A stretch of DNA of 64,000 nucleotides, from assembly GCF_001667375.1 (NCBI RefSeq), contig NZ_LZIN01000061.1, positions 1 through 64,000 of the forward strand, in the 5' to 3' direction. The notes under the pieces are model-generated. The model made no database searches. It worked only from the letters and a program-made list of their open reading frames with translations, and was not told where the DNA came from. Position 1 is the stretch's first letter, and each line of letters starts with the position of its first letter. The translations under genes were made by a program, and so were the position numbers. Shown here piece after piece: positions 18,416-27,617 of this stretch. This DNA comes from Mycolicibacter sinensis. Lineage in GTDB: Bacteria; Actinomycetota; Actinomycetes; Mycobacteriales; Mycobacteriaceae.

Positions 18416-18766
18416 CTGCTTCCTCCTCCTCAACGCCACCTCAGTCTGCGGCGACCGCCTCCCGGCGCAGAGGGGCATTTCCGCCGCGCATCGCACAGAA
18501 TGCGACGTGTCGACAGGCGTCAGGTCGCCATACCCAACGCGGGTCAGGCGGGACTGGTTTTCGGCCAACCACCTGGTCTCCTGGCCGGGTTCGGGCAAGA
18601 CCAACCCGGCTTCCATGGCGTTCGCCGGGTCGGCCTCGGTGAGCACGACCAAAAACTCGGCCTCCGGTTGCCCGGTGACATCGGCCCACATCCGCGAGAA
18701 TTGACGCAGCATCTGCTGGCGGGTGTCGAGATCGCGCCCGTGGCGGATCAGTCCGACTAGGTACGA
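18416..18766 (-). pseudogene. Tautomerase-like coding stretch without a usual start codon
   Basis: Between the AraC gene and ubiX, the frame of ubiX is open and codes for SYLVGLIRHGRDLDTRQQ, then WADVTGQPEAEFLVVLTE and VLPEPGQE. This resembles cis-CaaD/4-OT tautomerases (first strand, long helix, second strand). Those enzymes need an N-terminal Pro after Met, but here no ATG, GTG or TTG precedes the first strand in frame; the first ATG is inside the helix. The stretch runs without a stop through the ubiX ribosome site into ubiX. It is either a decayed tautomerase gene or one using an unusual start. The family call is tentative. Confidence 0.45.
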
Positions 18767-19800
18767 GTGGGCGGCGGTCTTCCCGCACGTTCCTGGTAGG
18801 CGGGTGATCCCAGCACTTGCCGCCGGAAACCGCTCGGCGTGATCGCGTGCCGCCGGCGCATCACGGTGGCGAGATGTTGGGAACTGGCGAATCCGCATTG
18901 GTGAGCGATCTCGGTGACGCTCAGCGACGAGGTCACAAGCAGTTCACACGCCCGCGCGAAGCGGCGGTTCATCAGCCATCGGCGCGGTGGCTCGCCGGTC
19001 GCGTTTCGAAAGAGCGCGGCGAGGCGTGGCACTGACAAGCACACGGACGCAGCGATCTCGCCGAGGTCAAGCTCGTCGGCAAGGTGCGCCTCGAGGTATT
19101 CGATGGTGCGACGCAGACGCCAATCGTGGTAACCGGCACCAAGTCTGGGTGAGAGGGCCGGCGAGCCGGAAATGCTCGAATGCCGTCGCAGCAGACCCGT
19201 CACCAGTTGCTGGCCCAACGCGCTGAGCATCGTCCGGGAAATGCTGTCGCCGCAAGTCATCTCACGCAGGATCTGCCGGAAGACGAATTCGACGAACGGA
19301 TCGTGGGAACACATCGGGTCGACGAGAGTTACCGTCCGGCCGACGGCCAGCACACCGCTGTCGACGGCCAGCCGCTCGACCAGGGCGTGCCGCACGTACA
19401 CATGCAAATAGGTGAACGGCTGGTCGGAGATGAACAGCCCGCGCGGTTGCTCGCCGGCCACCACCATGTTCAGGTGGAATGCCGGATGCGAGCGGCTCCA
19501 TTTCAGCCGGCCGTCGCCGAAGTAGGTGTGGTGGTGGCGTCCGCTGATCGGCATCGCAATGGCGTCGGTGGTTCGGTCTGCGCTGCGGGACAGTTCGTAG
19601 GACGGTTTGTTGCGGAACCGCCAGATCGCCGCCGATAGCGACCCGTCCGGCGTGGCGAGGCGGCGTTCCGGGGCAAAGCCCAGTCGGTGCGCGATCACAT
19701 CAGGAACCGATATCGGAGCTGCCGTCACCCCAGCAGTGTCCGCCTCGGTGCGGCGCACGCGCCGGGGCCGATGCGACATCTTTCCCACAACAGCCGACAT
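18757..19800 (-). CDS. AraC-family transcriptional regulator
   Basis: 347 residues from ATG 19800; alternatives are 19779 and 19950. An N-terminal sensor half is followed by two helix-turn-helices at the C-terminus: LGEIAASVCLSVPRLAALFR and VTEIAHQCGFASSQHLATVM, the second with the typical AraC spacing. It heads a minus-strand set (this gene, tautomerase-like stretch, ubiX, ubiD, glxA-like) and is divergent from the repeat protein gene at 19949, so it may control either side. The ligand is unknown, perhaps the aromatic acid used by UbiD. Confidence 0.85.
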   Translation of the reverse strand: MSAVVGKMSHRPRRVRRTEADTAGVTAAPISVPDVIAHRLGFAPERRLATPDGSLSAAIWRFRNKPSYELSRSADRTTDAIAMPISGRHHHTYFGDGRLKWSRSHPAFHLNMVVAGEQPRGLFISDQPFTYLHVYVRHALVERLAVDSGVLAVGRTVTLVDPMCSHDPFVEFVFRQILREMTCGDSISRTMLSALGQQLVTGLLRRHSSISGSPALSPRLGAGYHDWRLRRTIEYLEAHLADELDLGEIAASVCLSVPRLAALFRNATGEPPRRWLMNRRFARACELLVTSSLSVTEIAHQCGFASSQHLATVMRRRHAITPSGFRRQVLGSPAYQERAGRPPPTRT

Positions 19801-19948
19801 CGCGAGCCGGCGCCAACAGTCGGTGCGCGTCCGGTGTACACGCCGCCCGTCGCAGACACGCCCTGGCCTCACCGCTTTGGTAAGACCACGGGGCGGTCGC
19901 GGCGCTCGGTGCCGTGCCGACGTAACCACGCTCAGCAGAGGAGAAGTC

Positions 19949-21769
19949 ATGCAGTTGTTCTGTCACCCAGGCGGAACCGCCGGGGGGCCCGCCGCCCGGA
20001 TCCGCTTGTGCGTCGCCGCCGGCGCCGCGGCCGCAAGCGCGAGCGTCGTCGTGTGCTTTCTACCGGTGAGCGAGACCGGCATAGCCCAGATTCGTCGGGA
20101 CGTGGCGCTGACCGCCGGCCGGTTCGACGTCGAGGCTGCAGCCTTGGCCAACGTCACCGACCCGGTCCCGGTCGGCCCCAGCGCAACGGGCGCTGACGCG
20201 TTCACGATCGGCGGTTTCACCTTCGATCCGGTCAACGGTGACGAGGAGGGTTTCGGCCTCATCCACCCGCTCACCAGCGCTCCGCCCCTGCTGACCCTGG
20301 GAGGGGGATTCGCATTGGGCGGCCCCATGGCCGGCCAGGAATTCGAGGTGTTCGACCCTGCCGACGGCGCCGACCTCGGCAGCATCAACACCAGTGTGGT
20401 GGTCGCGAACCTGGCGGGCTTCACCAATACCCAGTTCACCGTCGTCGGCGCGCCGCCGGCGACCGATGTGCCGCTGCCGACGGTGGGTTCGGTCTACGAC
20501 GTGTTCAACCTTGGTGGCGGGTTCGCGAACGTCTACACCGCCATCGTGGGTGCCGACGGCGGCCCGGACACCGTCACTGACACCTTCCTGACGCCGTTCG
20601 GAAACATCGATCTGACCCCGCTGTTCGGCGGTATCGACGCGGCCGCGCTGCTGCAACCCGGCGACGCATTCGCCGCGCTGGAAGCGGGAGCGGCCGGCGG
20701 GGGCGAGGACGCCTTTGCCATCGGCGGGTTCACCCTGGATCCGTTCAGCAAAACCGGCGACTCCATAACAGAGGGCTTCACCCCGGTCGCAGCACTGACT
20801 GGGGCCGCGCCGTTCCTGAACATCGGGGGCGGTTCGATCGAGGATGTCACAAACGGCGGAATCATCCTGGCTCCACAGAGTTTCGACGTCTACAGCGGCT
20901 CCGGTGACGCGGTCACGCAGATCGGGACCATCGACACCGCCGTGCACGTGACCAACCTGCTGGGGCTGACCAACACCCAGCTGATGGTCACCGGTGGAGA
21001 AGGCGACGGCCTGCCCGCGGTGGGCACGGTGTATGACGCCGTCAATTTCGGCGGCGGATTCACGAACATCTACACCGCCACCCCGGGAGCCGACGGTGTC
21101 GTCACGGACACCCTGATCACCCCGATGGGGAGCATGGACCTCAGCTCACTGTTCGGCGGTATCGATGTGGCGGAACCGCTGAATCCGGGCAATGCGTTCA
21201 CGGAGTTGGCCGAAACGGCAGTCGGCAAGGATGCTTTCAGCATCGGCGACACCACGTTCGATCCGTTCACCGGGGCCGGCAGCAACGCGACCGAGGGCTT
21301 CGCCCCCGTGTTTCAGACCATCGGGGCACCACCGCTGCTCAATATCGGCGGCGGTACCGCCACCTTCCCCGGCACCTCGATCCTGCTGGGGCTGGCAGAG
21401 CAGGACTTTCACGTCTACGACGGAACCGGGGCCGATGCCGAGCAGCTCGGCAGTGTGCACACTCAGCAGACTGTGACACAGCTGCTGGGCCTGACCAACA
21501 GCGAGTTCACCGTCGACGGCGTCACCGCCGCCACCGGCGTGGACACCGCGGACTTGCCCGCGATCGGCTCGGTGTACGACGTGCTCAACTTCGGCGGCGG
21601 TTTCGCCAACGTCTACACCGCAATCCCAGGACTGGACGACGCCGGGGGCACCGTTACCGACATCTTGGTGACGCCGTTGGGGAACGTGGACCTCAGCGCA
21701 CTGTTCGGCGGCTTCGACGCCTCCTCGCTGCTGGACCCGGGGGATGCTTTCCTCGGCCTGGACATCTAG
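19949..21769 (+). CDS. Secreted protein with three tandem repeats of about 160-175 residues
   Basis: 606 residues from ATG 19949, behind GAGGAGAAG. A basic N-terminus and hydrophobic segment at 19-40 suggest a signal peptide or anchor. Residues 83-241, 254-417 and 428-601 are three clear copies of one module: DAFxIGG, FDP, PPLLxIGGG, an FxVYD strand, LGxIxT, LLGLTNTQ, LPAVGSVYDxxNFGGGF, NVYTAxPG, VTDTLVTPLGN and DLSxLFGG, closing with PGDAF. The repeats are Gly/Asp/Thr-rich and predicted beta. No known enzyme motif is seen and the family is not recognised. It is monocistronic: divergent from the AraC gene and closed by a strong terminator. A surface or secreted structural or binding role is inferred. 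Confidence 0.85.
   Translation: MQLFCHPGGTAGGPAARIRLCVAAGAAAASASVVVCFLPVSETGIAQIRRDVALTAGRFDVEAAALANVTDPVPVGPSATGADAFTIGGFTFDPVNGDEEGFGLIHPLTSAPPLLTLGGGFALGGPMAGQEFEVFDPADGADLGSINTSVVVANLAGFTNTQFTVVGAPPATDVPLPTVGSVYDVFNLGGGFANVYTAIVGADGGPDTVTDTFLTPFGNIDLTPLFGGIDAAALLQPGDAFAALEAGAAGGGEDAFAIGGFTLDPFSKTGDSITEGFTPVAALTGAAPFLNIGGGSIEDVTNGGIILAPQSFDVYSGSGDAVTQIGTIDTAVHVTNLLGLTNTQLMVTGGEGDGLPAVGTVYDAVNFGGGFTNIYTATPGADGVVTDTLITPMGSMDLSSLFGGIDVAEPLNPGNAFTELAETAVGKDAFSIGDTTFDPFTGAGSNATEGFAPVFQTIGAPPLLNIGGGTATFPGTSILLGLAEQDFHVYDGTGADAEQLGSVHTQQTVTQLLGLTNSEFTVDGVTAATGVDTADLPAIGSVYDVLNFGGGFANVYTAIPGLDDAGGTVTDILVTPLGNVDLSALFGGFDASSLLDPGDAFLGLDI
20195..20671 (+). repeat. Repeat module 1 of the tandem-repeat secreted protein
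   Basis: Encodes residues 83-241, starting DAFTIGGFTFDP and ending QPGDAF. It is the most divergent copy (VFNLGGGF where the others have NFGGGF). Confidence 0.8.
20708..21199 (+). repeat. Repeat module 2 of the tandem-repeat secreted protein
   Basis: Encodes residues 254-417, starting DAFAIGGFTLDPF and ending NPGNAF. It contains LLGLTNTQL and AVNFGGGFTNIYTA. Confidence 0.8.
21230..21751 (+). repeat. Repeat module 3 of the tandem-repeat secreted protein
   Basis: Encodes residues 428-601, starting DAFSIGDTTFDPF and ending DPGDAF. It contains LLGLTNSEF and VLNFGGGFANVYTA and has a slightly longer strand connection. Confidence 0.8.
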
Positions 21770-21785
21770 GCAGTCCAGTCGTCAC

Positions 21786-21830
21786 CACGGCCCGGGCGGT
21801 AGGTTCCTACCGCCCGGGCCGTGCGCTTTT
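21786..21830 (+). terminator. Rho-independent terminator, 17-bp perfect stem
   Basis: Bases 21786-21802 and 21807-21823 are perfect inverted repeats of 17 bases (outer CACGGCCC, inner GGTAG) around a 4-base loop, followed by CGCTTTT. It begins 16 bp after the stop of the repeat-protein gene. Such long canonical hairpins are uncommon in mycobacteria. Confidence 0.9.
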
Positions 21831-21938
21831 CGTCGCAGCCGAGCGTCGCATTCTGTGGGAACTACGGCACATCTGCCACGACTGGATTGCCGGCTGGGCG
21901 ACCAGAATCGGATCGAAGTGTTGTTGAGAGGAGAAGAC

Positions 21939-22079
21939 ATGCCCGAGATCAGGCTGGACCGACGAGTGTTGATCACCGGCGCATCCAAGGGAATTGGGCG
22001 GGCGGTCGATCGTCCGGGTGGACGGCGGCGGAAGCCTTCCCGGGTGAGTACAGTCGCCGAAACGAAAGGAGCCGGAGCG
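21939..22079 (+). pseudogene. 5' stub of a short-chain dehydrogenase
   Basis: ATG 21939, with a good GAGAGGAGAAG site, opens MPEIRLDRRVLITGASKGIG, a textbook SDR nucleotide-binding start. After GRAV the similarity stops and the sequence becomes Arg/Gly-rich spacer (DRPGGRRRKPSRV). The rest of the SDR (catalytic Ser/Tyr/Lys) is missing. The frame runs straight into the HD-domain gene at 22080 with no stop, so the stub could be translated as an N-terminal extension of it. Confidence 0.7.
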
Positions 22080-22727
22080 ATGAGCGCAGCACTGGAAACC
22101 GTTGCCGGGATCGCGATCCCCGACACCGCGCTGGTGCGCGATGCCACCGACTACATCCGCGACGTCGAGAACGACCTGCTGTTTCATCATTCGCGCCGAG
22201 TGTTCTTCTTCGGTGCCCTGCAAGGCCACCGGCGCGGACTGACCCCCGACCTGGAACTGCTCTACGTGGGGGCGATGTTTCACGACCTCGGGCTGACCGA
22301 GCGATACCGCGAGTCCGCACTGCGCTTCGAGGTCGACAGCGCCAACGCCGCCCGAGACTTCCTGGTGGAGCGCGGCGTCTCCGAGGCCGATGCCCGCACG
22401 GTCTGGCTGGGCATCGCGTTGCACACCACCCCGAACATCCCGGAGTTCCTCGACCCGGAGATCGCGCTGGTCACCGCCGGCGTGGAGACCGACGTGCTCG
22501 GCATCGGCCGCGACGATCTGGCGCCGGACCTGCTGGCGGCGGTGACCGCCGCGCATCCACGACCCGACTTCAAGCGCCGCATCCTGCAGGCCTTCACCGA
22601 GGGCTTCCGACACCGGCCGGACAGCACGTTCGGCACGGTCAACGCCGATGTGCTGGCACACTACGACCCGTCGTTCGTCCGCGGCGATTTCGTCGAGACC
22701 ATCCTGGGTAACAGCTGGCCGGAGTAG
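22080..22727 (+). CDS. HD-domain protein (cyanamide hydratase-like family)
   Basis: 215 residues from ATG 22080, behind AAAGGAG. The HD metal motif is AMFHDLGLTERY near residue 63, preceded by FHHSRRVFFFGAL and followed by LGIALHTTPNIPE and a final Asp-rich helix. Family members resemble cyanamide hydratase and are widespread in mycobacteria and fungi, but the native substrate is generally unknown. The gene converges on aceA2 22 bp away. Confidence 0.82.
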   Translation: MSAALETVAGIAIPDTALVRDATDYIRDVENDLLFHHSRRVFFFGALQGHRRGLTPDLELLYVGAMFHDLGLTERYRESALRFEVDSANAARDFLVERGVSEADARTVWLGIALHTTPNIPEFLDPEIALVTAGVETDVLGIGRDDLAPDLLAAVTAAHPRPDFKRRILQAFTEGFRHRPDSTFGTVNADVLAHYDPSFVRGDFVETILGNSWPE

Positions 22728-22749
22728 CCGCTCCGCCCCGGCAGCGCGC

Positions 22750-25044
22750 TCAGTCCTCTTTGCCGATCAGCTTGCCCAGCGCAAGCCGGTCCGGCGCCAG
22801 CAGTTCGTCGATGCGCGACTGGTTCACATCGGCGACGATGATCTCGCCGACTTCCTGGTGGACGCTGCTGAAGATGCCGTGGGCTTTCATCTTCTCGGTC
22901 TGATACAGGTTGTCCTGGGTTGGCGTCACGTAGTGCACCGCCGCTGCCTTGAACCGGTTGACCAGCCACAGGTGGATCAGCGTCATCAGCCGCTTCTGCC
23001 GGAACTTCTCGGCGAACGTGTTCTGGTCGCGCACCGTCAGGATGCTGCGGCCGTGCCGGTCCTTGATCGGGTCGACGATCACGTTGGCGAGCTTCTCGTC
23101 GTCGTCGTTGTAGATCCCCAGTTCCAGCACATCCGATCCGGGGCGGGTCGGGCGTAGCTGCACCCGCAGCTTGTCGGTGAGCTGGTAGTGCGCGCCCCAC
23201 ATCGCCAGCCATTCCTCCAGCAGCTTCTTGGGCACCTCGGTCTGCACCAAGTGCTGATGCTGGGTGGAGCCGGCGCCCATCGCCTTGGTGGTGGCGGTGC
23301 GGCCGGACGAGGCGGCCAGCGCGGCATCGCTGCGCGGCCCGCCGACCAGGGTCTGCGGGGTCCGGTACGGCGACTCGACCAACCGCATCTTGCGCTGCAG
23401 CCGGGCCAGCGCCAGCATGCCGTCCTGCAGCAGGGTGGCCGCGAACTCCTCGGAGGCCACACCGTCGACCTGATGTCCGCCGTAGGTGATGAAGTTGAAG
23501 ACGAAGCCCAGCTTGCCGATCTCGGCCGGGAAGGCTCGCATCTCGTCGTCGGTCATGCCGGTGGTGTCCCAGTTGAACGAGGGCGACAGGTTGTAGGCCA
23601 ACATCTGGTCGGGGTACACCGCGTGGATCGCCTCGGCGAACTCCCGGGCGTCGTCCAGGTCGGCGGTCTTGGTCTCCATCCACAAGATGTCGGCGAACGG
23701 GGCGGCGGCCAGGGACTTGGCGATCGCATACGGGATCCCGCCGCGCACCTGGAAGTAGCCCTCGGGGGTTTTCGCCCGATCGCAGTCCCAGCCCGGGTCG
23801 GCATTCAACTCCGCCGCTTTGGCCCGCGCGGTGTACAGCGGTGCCCTTGCGGCGAACTCGCGCCACTGCGCCGCGCTCATCTCTTTCGGCTCGCCTTCAC
23901 GTTCGGCGAAGTCCAGCATCTCGGCGACGGCGTCGCCGAACGTCATCAGCCCGGCGTCGTTCTGCCAGGCCTCCACGAACTTCGACTCGATCTCGTCGAA
24001 CACGGTGTCCACGGACCGCTGCCCGTCGCTGCGCCACCCCTCGGCCGCCTTGGTGACCAGCGCGGTGATGCCTTGCCGCTCCAACCAGGCATCGGCCTCG
24101 GCGTACTCGCCTTCGGGCAGCGCGTAGAGCAGGTGACCGTTGATCTCGGTGATCCCCGCCGTGTGGAAGCGTCGGGTCATCGCCAGGAAACAAGCCTTGT
24201 AGGACGGGATCTTCAGGTTGGTGGTGCCCAGGATGAATGGCTGATCGCGCTCGTCGGAGCGGCTCTCGACCAGGTTGGCCGCCTCGGCGTCGGTGCGCGC
24301 CACGATGATGCCGGGCACCCCCATCATGTCCAGCTGGAACCGGGCGGTGTTCAGCCGCTTGATCTGCTCGTCCGAGGGCACCAGCACCTTGCCGCCCTGA
24401 TGCCCGCATTTCTTGGTTCCGGGTCGCTGATCTTCGATGTGATAGCCGGGGACACCGGCTTCGACGAAGCGCCGGATCAGGTTGCGCACGTGCGGATCAC
24501 CGCCGTGACCGGTGTCGGCGTCGGCGATGATGAACGGCCGGTAGTCCACCGCCGGGTTTGCCGCGCGCTGCTCGTCGGTCATTCGCAAACGCAGGTACTG
24601 CTGGTTTCGGTCAGCGGTGAGCAGCGCCCGCACCAGCCCGGCTGCCTCGTCGGGCACCTGACTCAGTGGGTAGCTGGCCAGGTCGGGGCCCGGATCTTCG
24701 GAGATGGATCCCTTGGCCGACGTCGCCCAGCCGCCCAGATAGATCCCCTCGATGCCGACCCGCTTCATCACCACTGCCTGGCCCGGTGAGTAGGGGCCGA
24801 ACGTGGTGATGCTCTTCTTGGCGGCGAACAGCTCTCGCAGCCGGGCGTAGAAAGCGGTCGCCGCTTCGCGCGCCACGATGTAGTCGGCCGGGATGGTGCC
24901 GCGCTGCTCGACCACCTGGCGGGCGGAGTACAGGCGGGTGATTCCTTCGAAACGCGGGCTGTCGAAATATTGCTGGGTCGCCTCGATGTCAGCCTCGATG
25001 TCTCGTTGGCCTGGTGCACTCGCGTTTGTCTCGATGGTCGTCAT
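22750..25044 (-). CDS. aceA: Isocitrate lyase AceA2 type (full length)
   Basis: 764 residues from ATG 25044. It cleaves isocitrate to glyoxylate and succinate; family members in mycobacteria also act as methylisocitrate lyase in propionate use. The catalytic loop KKCGH is at 211-215, with [12 protein letters not shown] at 171-182 and [11 protein letters not shown] for metal and substrate. The long form has a large insertion and an extended C-terminus compared with ~430-residue AceA1. In M. tuberculosis H37Rv the orthologue is split into Rv1915/Rv1916 (known from memory); here it is intact. It is transcribed alone, with a 229-bp gap to the divergent gene at 25274. Confidence 0.95.
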   Translation of the reverse strand: MTTIETNASAPGQRDIEADIEATQQYFDSPRFEGITRLYSARQVVEQRGTIPADYIVAREAATAFYARLRELFAAKKSITTFGPYSPGQAVVMKRVGIEGIYLGGWATSAKGSISEDPGPDLASYPLSQVPDEAAGLVRALLTADRNQQYLRLRMTDEQRAANPAVDYRPFIIADADTGHGGDPHVRNLIRRFVEAGVPGYHIEDQRPGTKKCGHQGGKVLVPSDEQIKRLNTARFQLDMMGVPGIIVARTDAEAANLVESRSDERDQPFILGTTNLKIPSYKACFLAMTRRFHTAGITEINGHLLYALPEGEYAEADAWLERQGITALVTKAAEGWRSDGQRSVDTVFDEIESKFVEAWQNDAGLMTFGDAVAEMLDFAEREGEPKEMSAAQWREFAARAPLYTARAKAAELNADPGWDCDRAKTPEGYFQVRGGIPYAIAKSLAAAPFADILWMETKTADLDDAREFAEAIHAVYPDQMLAYNLSPSFNWDTTGMTDDEMRAFPAEIGKLGFVFNFITYGGHQVDGVASEEFAATLLQDGMLALARLQRKMRLVESPYRTPQTLVGGPRSDAALAASSGRTATTKAMGAGSTQHQHLVQTEVPKKLLEEWLAMWGAHYQLTDKLRVQLRPTRPGSDVLELGIYNDDDEKLANVIVDPIKDRHGRSILTVRDQNTFAEKFRQKRLMTLIHLWLVNRFKAAAVHYVTPTQDNLYQTEKMKAHGIFSSVHQEVGEIIVADVNQSRIDELLAPDRLALGKLIGKED

Positions 25045-25273
25045 GGAATTACGCTCCTGTTCGCCCCGGTTCGTGCGGCGGTTCCAGCTTCGGCTCTCCT
25101 TCGTCGAGCCTCGCTGAACCGCCGGGTTCGCACGTGTTACTCCCACGATTGTGCCGCTGCTCGCTGAACGATTACCCACTTTTGCCGTACATCTTCGGCG
25201 CGCCGCCGGCGACGCCGCGGAAGTTGCGTGAAGCCGGTGGATGCGGGTGATTTCGTGGCTAGGCTGATGAGTT

Positions 25274-25654
25274 ATGACGGCCGGGTCAGACCGTTGGGCC
25301 ACCCCTTGGGGCCAGCCGCCGCAGCGGATCGCTTCGGTGGATCACCCGGTCGGCCGCTGGGGCGCGCGCCGGATGAGCCGGCGCTTCGCCGGTGTCGGCG
25401 TCCAGATCCCGGCCGCCCGCCTGCGCGAGTTGACGGCCGGCGCACCGCTGGCGGCCGCGGAGTCGGTCGACTACATGTTCGCCCTCACTGCGACCGCCAT
25501 GAAACGCGAGCAGCGCCTGGCCCGCTCACGGCGCAACCGCCGCCGCCTCGTGCACGCCCTCATCGTGGCCGGGCTGATGCTGGCCGCGCTGAACCTGCTG
25601 ATCTGTATGGGCTACGTCTTCATCATCATGGCGCTGCACGAACCGGTGATGTGA
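25274..25654 (+). CDS. Small single-pass membrane protein, unknown
   Basis: 126 residues. A soluble N-terminal 75 residues, a basic stretch ([16 protein letters not shown]) and one strong membrane helix near 92-115 ([20 protein letters not shown]) give a type II-like topology. No family is recognised. It lies 22 bp before the acyl-AMP ligase gene and may be co-transcribed. Confidence 0.6.
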   Translation: MTAGSDRWATPWGQPPQRIASVDHPVGRWGARRMSRRFAGVGVQIPAARLRELTAGAPLAAAESVDYMFALTATAMKREQRLARSRRNRRRLVHALIVAGLMLAALNLLICMGYVFIIMALHEPVM

Positions 25655-25676
25655 TCAGAACCCTAGACTGCAGGGC

Positions 25677-27503
25677 ATGGATCACCCGACGCACCCGGCG
25701 GCGCTCAAGGGCCTGATCCAGATCGAGGAGTGCCTGGACGCGCACGGCGGCATCGTCTTACCGCCGGGGGACACCCTGATCTCGCTGATCGAGCGCAACA
25801 TCGCCAATGTCGGCGACGCGGTGGCGTTTCGCTACCTCGACTACGCCGGACCGGTCGAGGGCGGCGCCATCGAACTGACCTGGGCGCAATTCGGCCGGCG
25901 GTTGCGCGCCATCGCCGCCCGGCTGCAAGAGGTCACCGAACGCGGCGACCGGGTGGCGATCCTGGCGCCCCAAGGCCTCGACTACGTCGCGGGGTTCTAT
26001 GCGGCGGTCAAGTGCGCAACCGTCGCGGTGCCTTTGTTCGCCCCCGAGCTGCCGGGGCACGCCGAACGCCTCGACACCGCGTTGCGCGATGCCACCCCGG
26101 CCGTGGTCCTGACCACCGCGGCGGTGCAGCGGATCGTCGAAGACTTCCTGCGCGCGCTGCCGCCGCAGGTGCAGCCGCACGTCGTCGTCATCGACGAGAT
26201 CCCCGACTCGGCCGCCGTGGAGTTCGTGCCGGTGGATATCGACGTCGACGGGGTATCGCATCTGCAGTACACCTCGGGCACTACCCGACCGCCGGTCGGT
26301 GTGCGGGTGACCCACCGCGCGGTGGGAACCAACCTGCTGCAGATGATCCTGTCGATCGACATGCTGGACCGAAACACCCACGGGCTCAGCTGGTTACCGC
26401 TCTACCATGATATGGGCCTGTCGATGATCGGGTTCCCCGCCGTCTACGGCGGACACTCCACGCTCATCTCGCCCACGGCGTTCATCCGCCGGCCGCAGCG
26501 CTGGATCCGCGCCCTCTCGGATGCCTCGCGCCGCGGCCGGGTCGTCACCGCGGCACCGAACTTCGCCTACGAATTGACCGCTCAGCGTGGGCTGCCCGCC
26601 CCGGGCGCCGACATCGACTTGTCGAATGTGGTGATGATCATCGGGTCCGAGCCGGTGAGCATGCCGGCGATCACGGCGTTCAACGAGGCCTTCGCGCAGT
26701 ACGGGTTGCCGCGCACCGCGATCAAGCCGTCCTACGGGATCGCCGAGGCCACGCTGTTCGTGGCGACGATCGATCCCGACGCCGAAGCGAGCGTGCTGCA
26801 CCTAGGGCGCGAGCAGCTCGGCGCGGGGCGCGCGGTGCCGGTGGCCGCCGACGCCCCCGATGCGGTGGCACAGGTGTCGTGCGGCCGGGTCGCGCGCAGC
26901 CTGTGGGCGGTGATCGTCGACGCCGACGCCGGCCAGGAACTGCCCGACGGCCACATCGGCGAGATCTGGTTGCACGGCGACAACGTGACCGCCGGCTATT
27001 GGGGCCGCCCCGAGGAGACGCGGCGGGTCTTCGGCGCTCGACTGCGGCGTCGGCTGGCGCAGGGCAGTCACGCGCAGCGGGTGCCGAGCGACGGAACCTG
27101 GCTGCGCACCGGCGATCTGGGGTTCTATCGCGACGGCGAGCTTTATGTGACCGGCCGAACGGTGGACCTGATGACCATCGAGGGCCGCAGCCATTACCCG
27201 CACGATATCGAGAAAACGGTCGCGCAGGCCTCGACGATGGTGCGCAGCGGCTACGTGGTCGCGTTCACCGCAGACGCGAGCGACGGGCTGGTCATCGTCG
27301 CCGAGCGCGCCACCGGCACCGGCCGCAAGGATCCCGCGCCGGCGATCGACGCGATCCGGGCGGAGGTGTCGCGGGTGCACGGGCTGACCGCCGCCGACAT
27401 CCGGTTCGTGCCGGCCGGGGCGATCCCGCGCACCACCAGCGGCAAACTCGGTCGTACCGCGTGCCGTGCGCAGTACCTCGCCGGCGGGCTGGATCCGCGC
27501 TGA
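25677..27503 (+). CDS. Fatty-acyl-AMP ligase (FadD31-like)
   Basis: 608 residues. It adenylates a fatty acid for transfer to a carrier or synthase rather than CoA. The FAAL pattern is clear: DRVAILAPQGLDYV, the adenylation loop LQYTSGTTRPPVGV, WLPLYHDMGL, AAPNFAYEL, KPSYGIAEATLF, the hinge GRTVDLMTIEGRSHYP, and the catalytic Lys in TTSGKLGR. The FAAL-specific insertion before the C-terminal domain is present. The closest memory match is FadD31 (Rv1925). No polyketide synthase or carrier is adjacent; PPE, MmpL and MmpS follow. Confidence 0.9.
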   Translation: MDHPTHPAALKGLIQIEECLDAHGGIVLPPGDTLISLIERNIANVGDAVAFRYLDYAGPVEGGAIELTWAQFGRRLRAIAARLQEVTERGDRVAILAPQGLDYVAGFYAAVKCATVAVPLFAPELPGHAERLDTALRDATPAVVLTTAAVQRIVEDFLRALPPQVQPHVVVIDEIPDSAAVEFVPVDIDVDGVSHLQYTSGTTRPPVGVRVTHRAVGTNLLQMILSIDMLDRNTHGLSWLPLYHDMGLSMIGFPAVYGGHSTLISPTAFIRRPQRWIRALSDASRRGRVVTAAPNFAYELTAQRGLPAPGADIDLSNVVMIIGSEPVSMPAITAFNEAFAQYGLPRTAIKPSYGIAEATLFVATIDPDAEASVLHLGREQLGAGRAVPVAADAPDAVAQVSCGRVARSLWAVIVDADAGQELPDGHIGEIWLHGDNVTAGYWGRPEETRRVFGARLRRRLAQGSHAQRVPSDGTWLRTGDLGFYRDGELYVTGRTVDLMTIEGRSHYPHDIEKTVAQASTMVRSGYVVAFTADASDGLVIVAERATGTGRKDPAPAIDAIRAEVSRVHGLTAADIRFVPAGAIPRTTSGKLGRTACRAQYLAGGLDPR

Positions 27504-27617
27504 CGGCGCCGCACAGCGGGCGCACAGCGCAGACATGCCGGGCACCAAAAATAGCTAGATAACCTTCCTAAATCGTCTCGTCGGCGCGGATCGCCGGCCA
27601 GGTCATAAGGGGAGGCA

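Noticed and set aside
18767..18898. ATG-started extension of the ubiX/tautomerase frame to 18898
   Set aside because: This part overlaps the AraC helix-turn-helix coding region and its translation looks like a shadow.
23188..24789. 533-codon plus-strand frame opposite aceA2
   Set aside because: Antisense shadow of an unambiguous isocitrate lyase.
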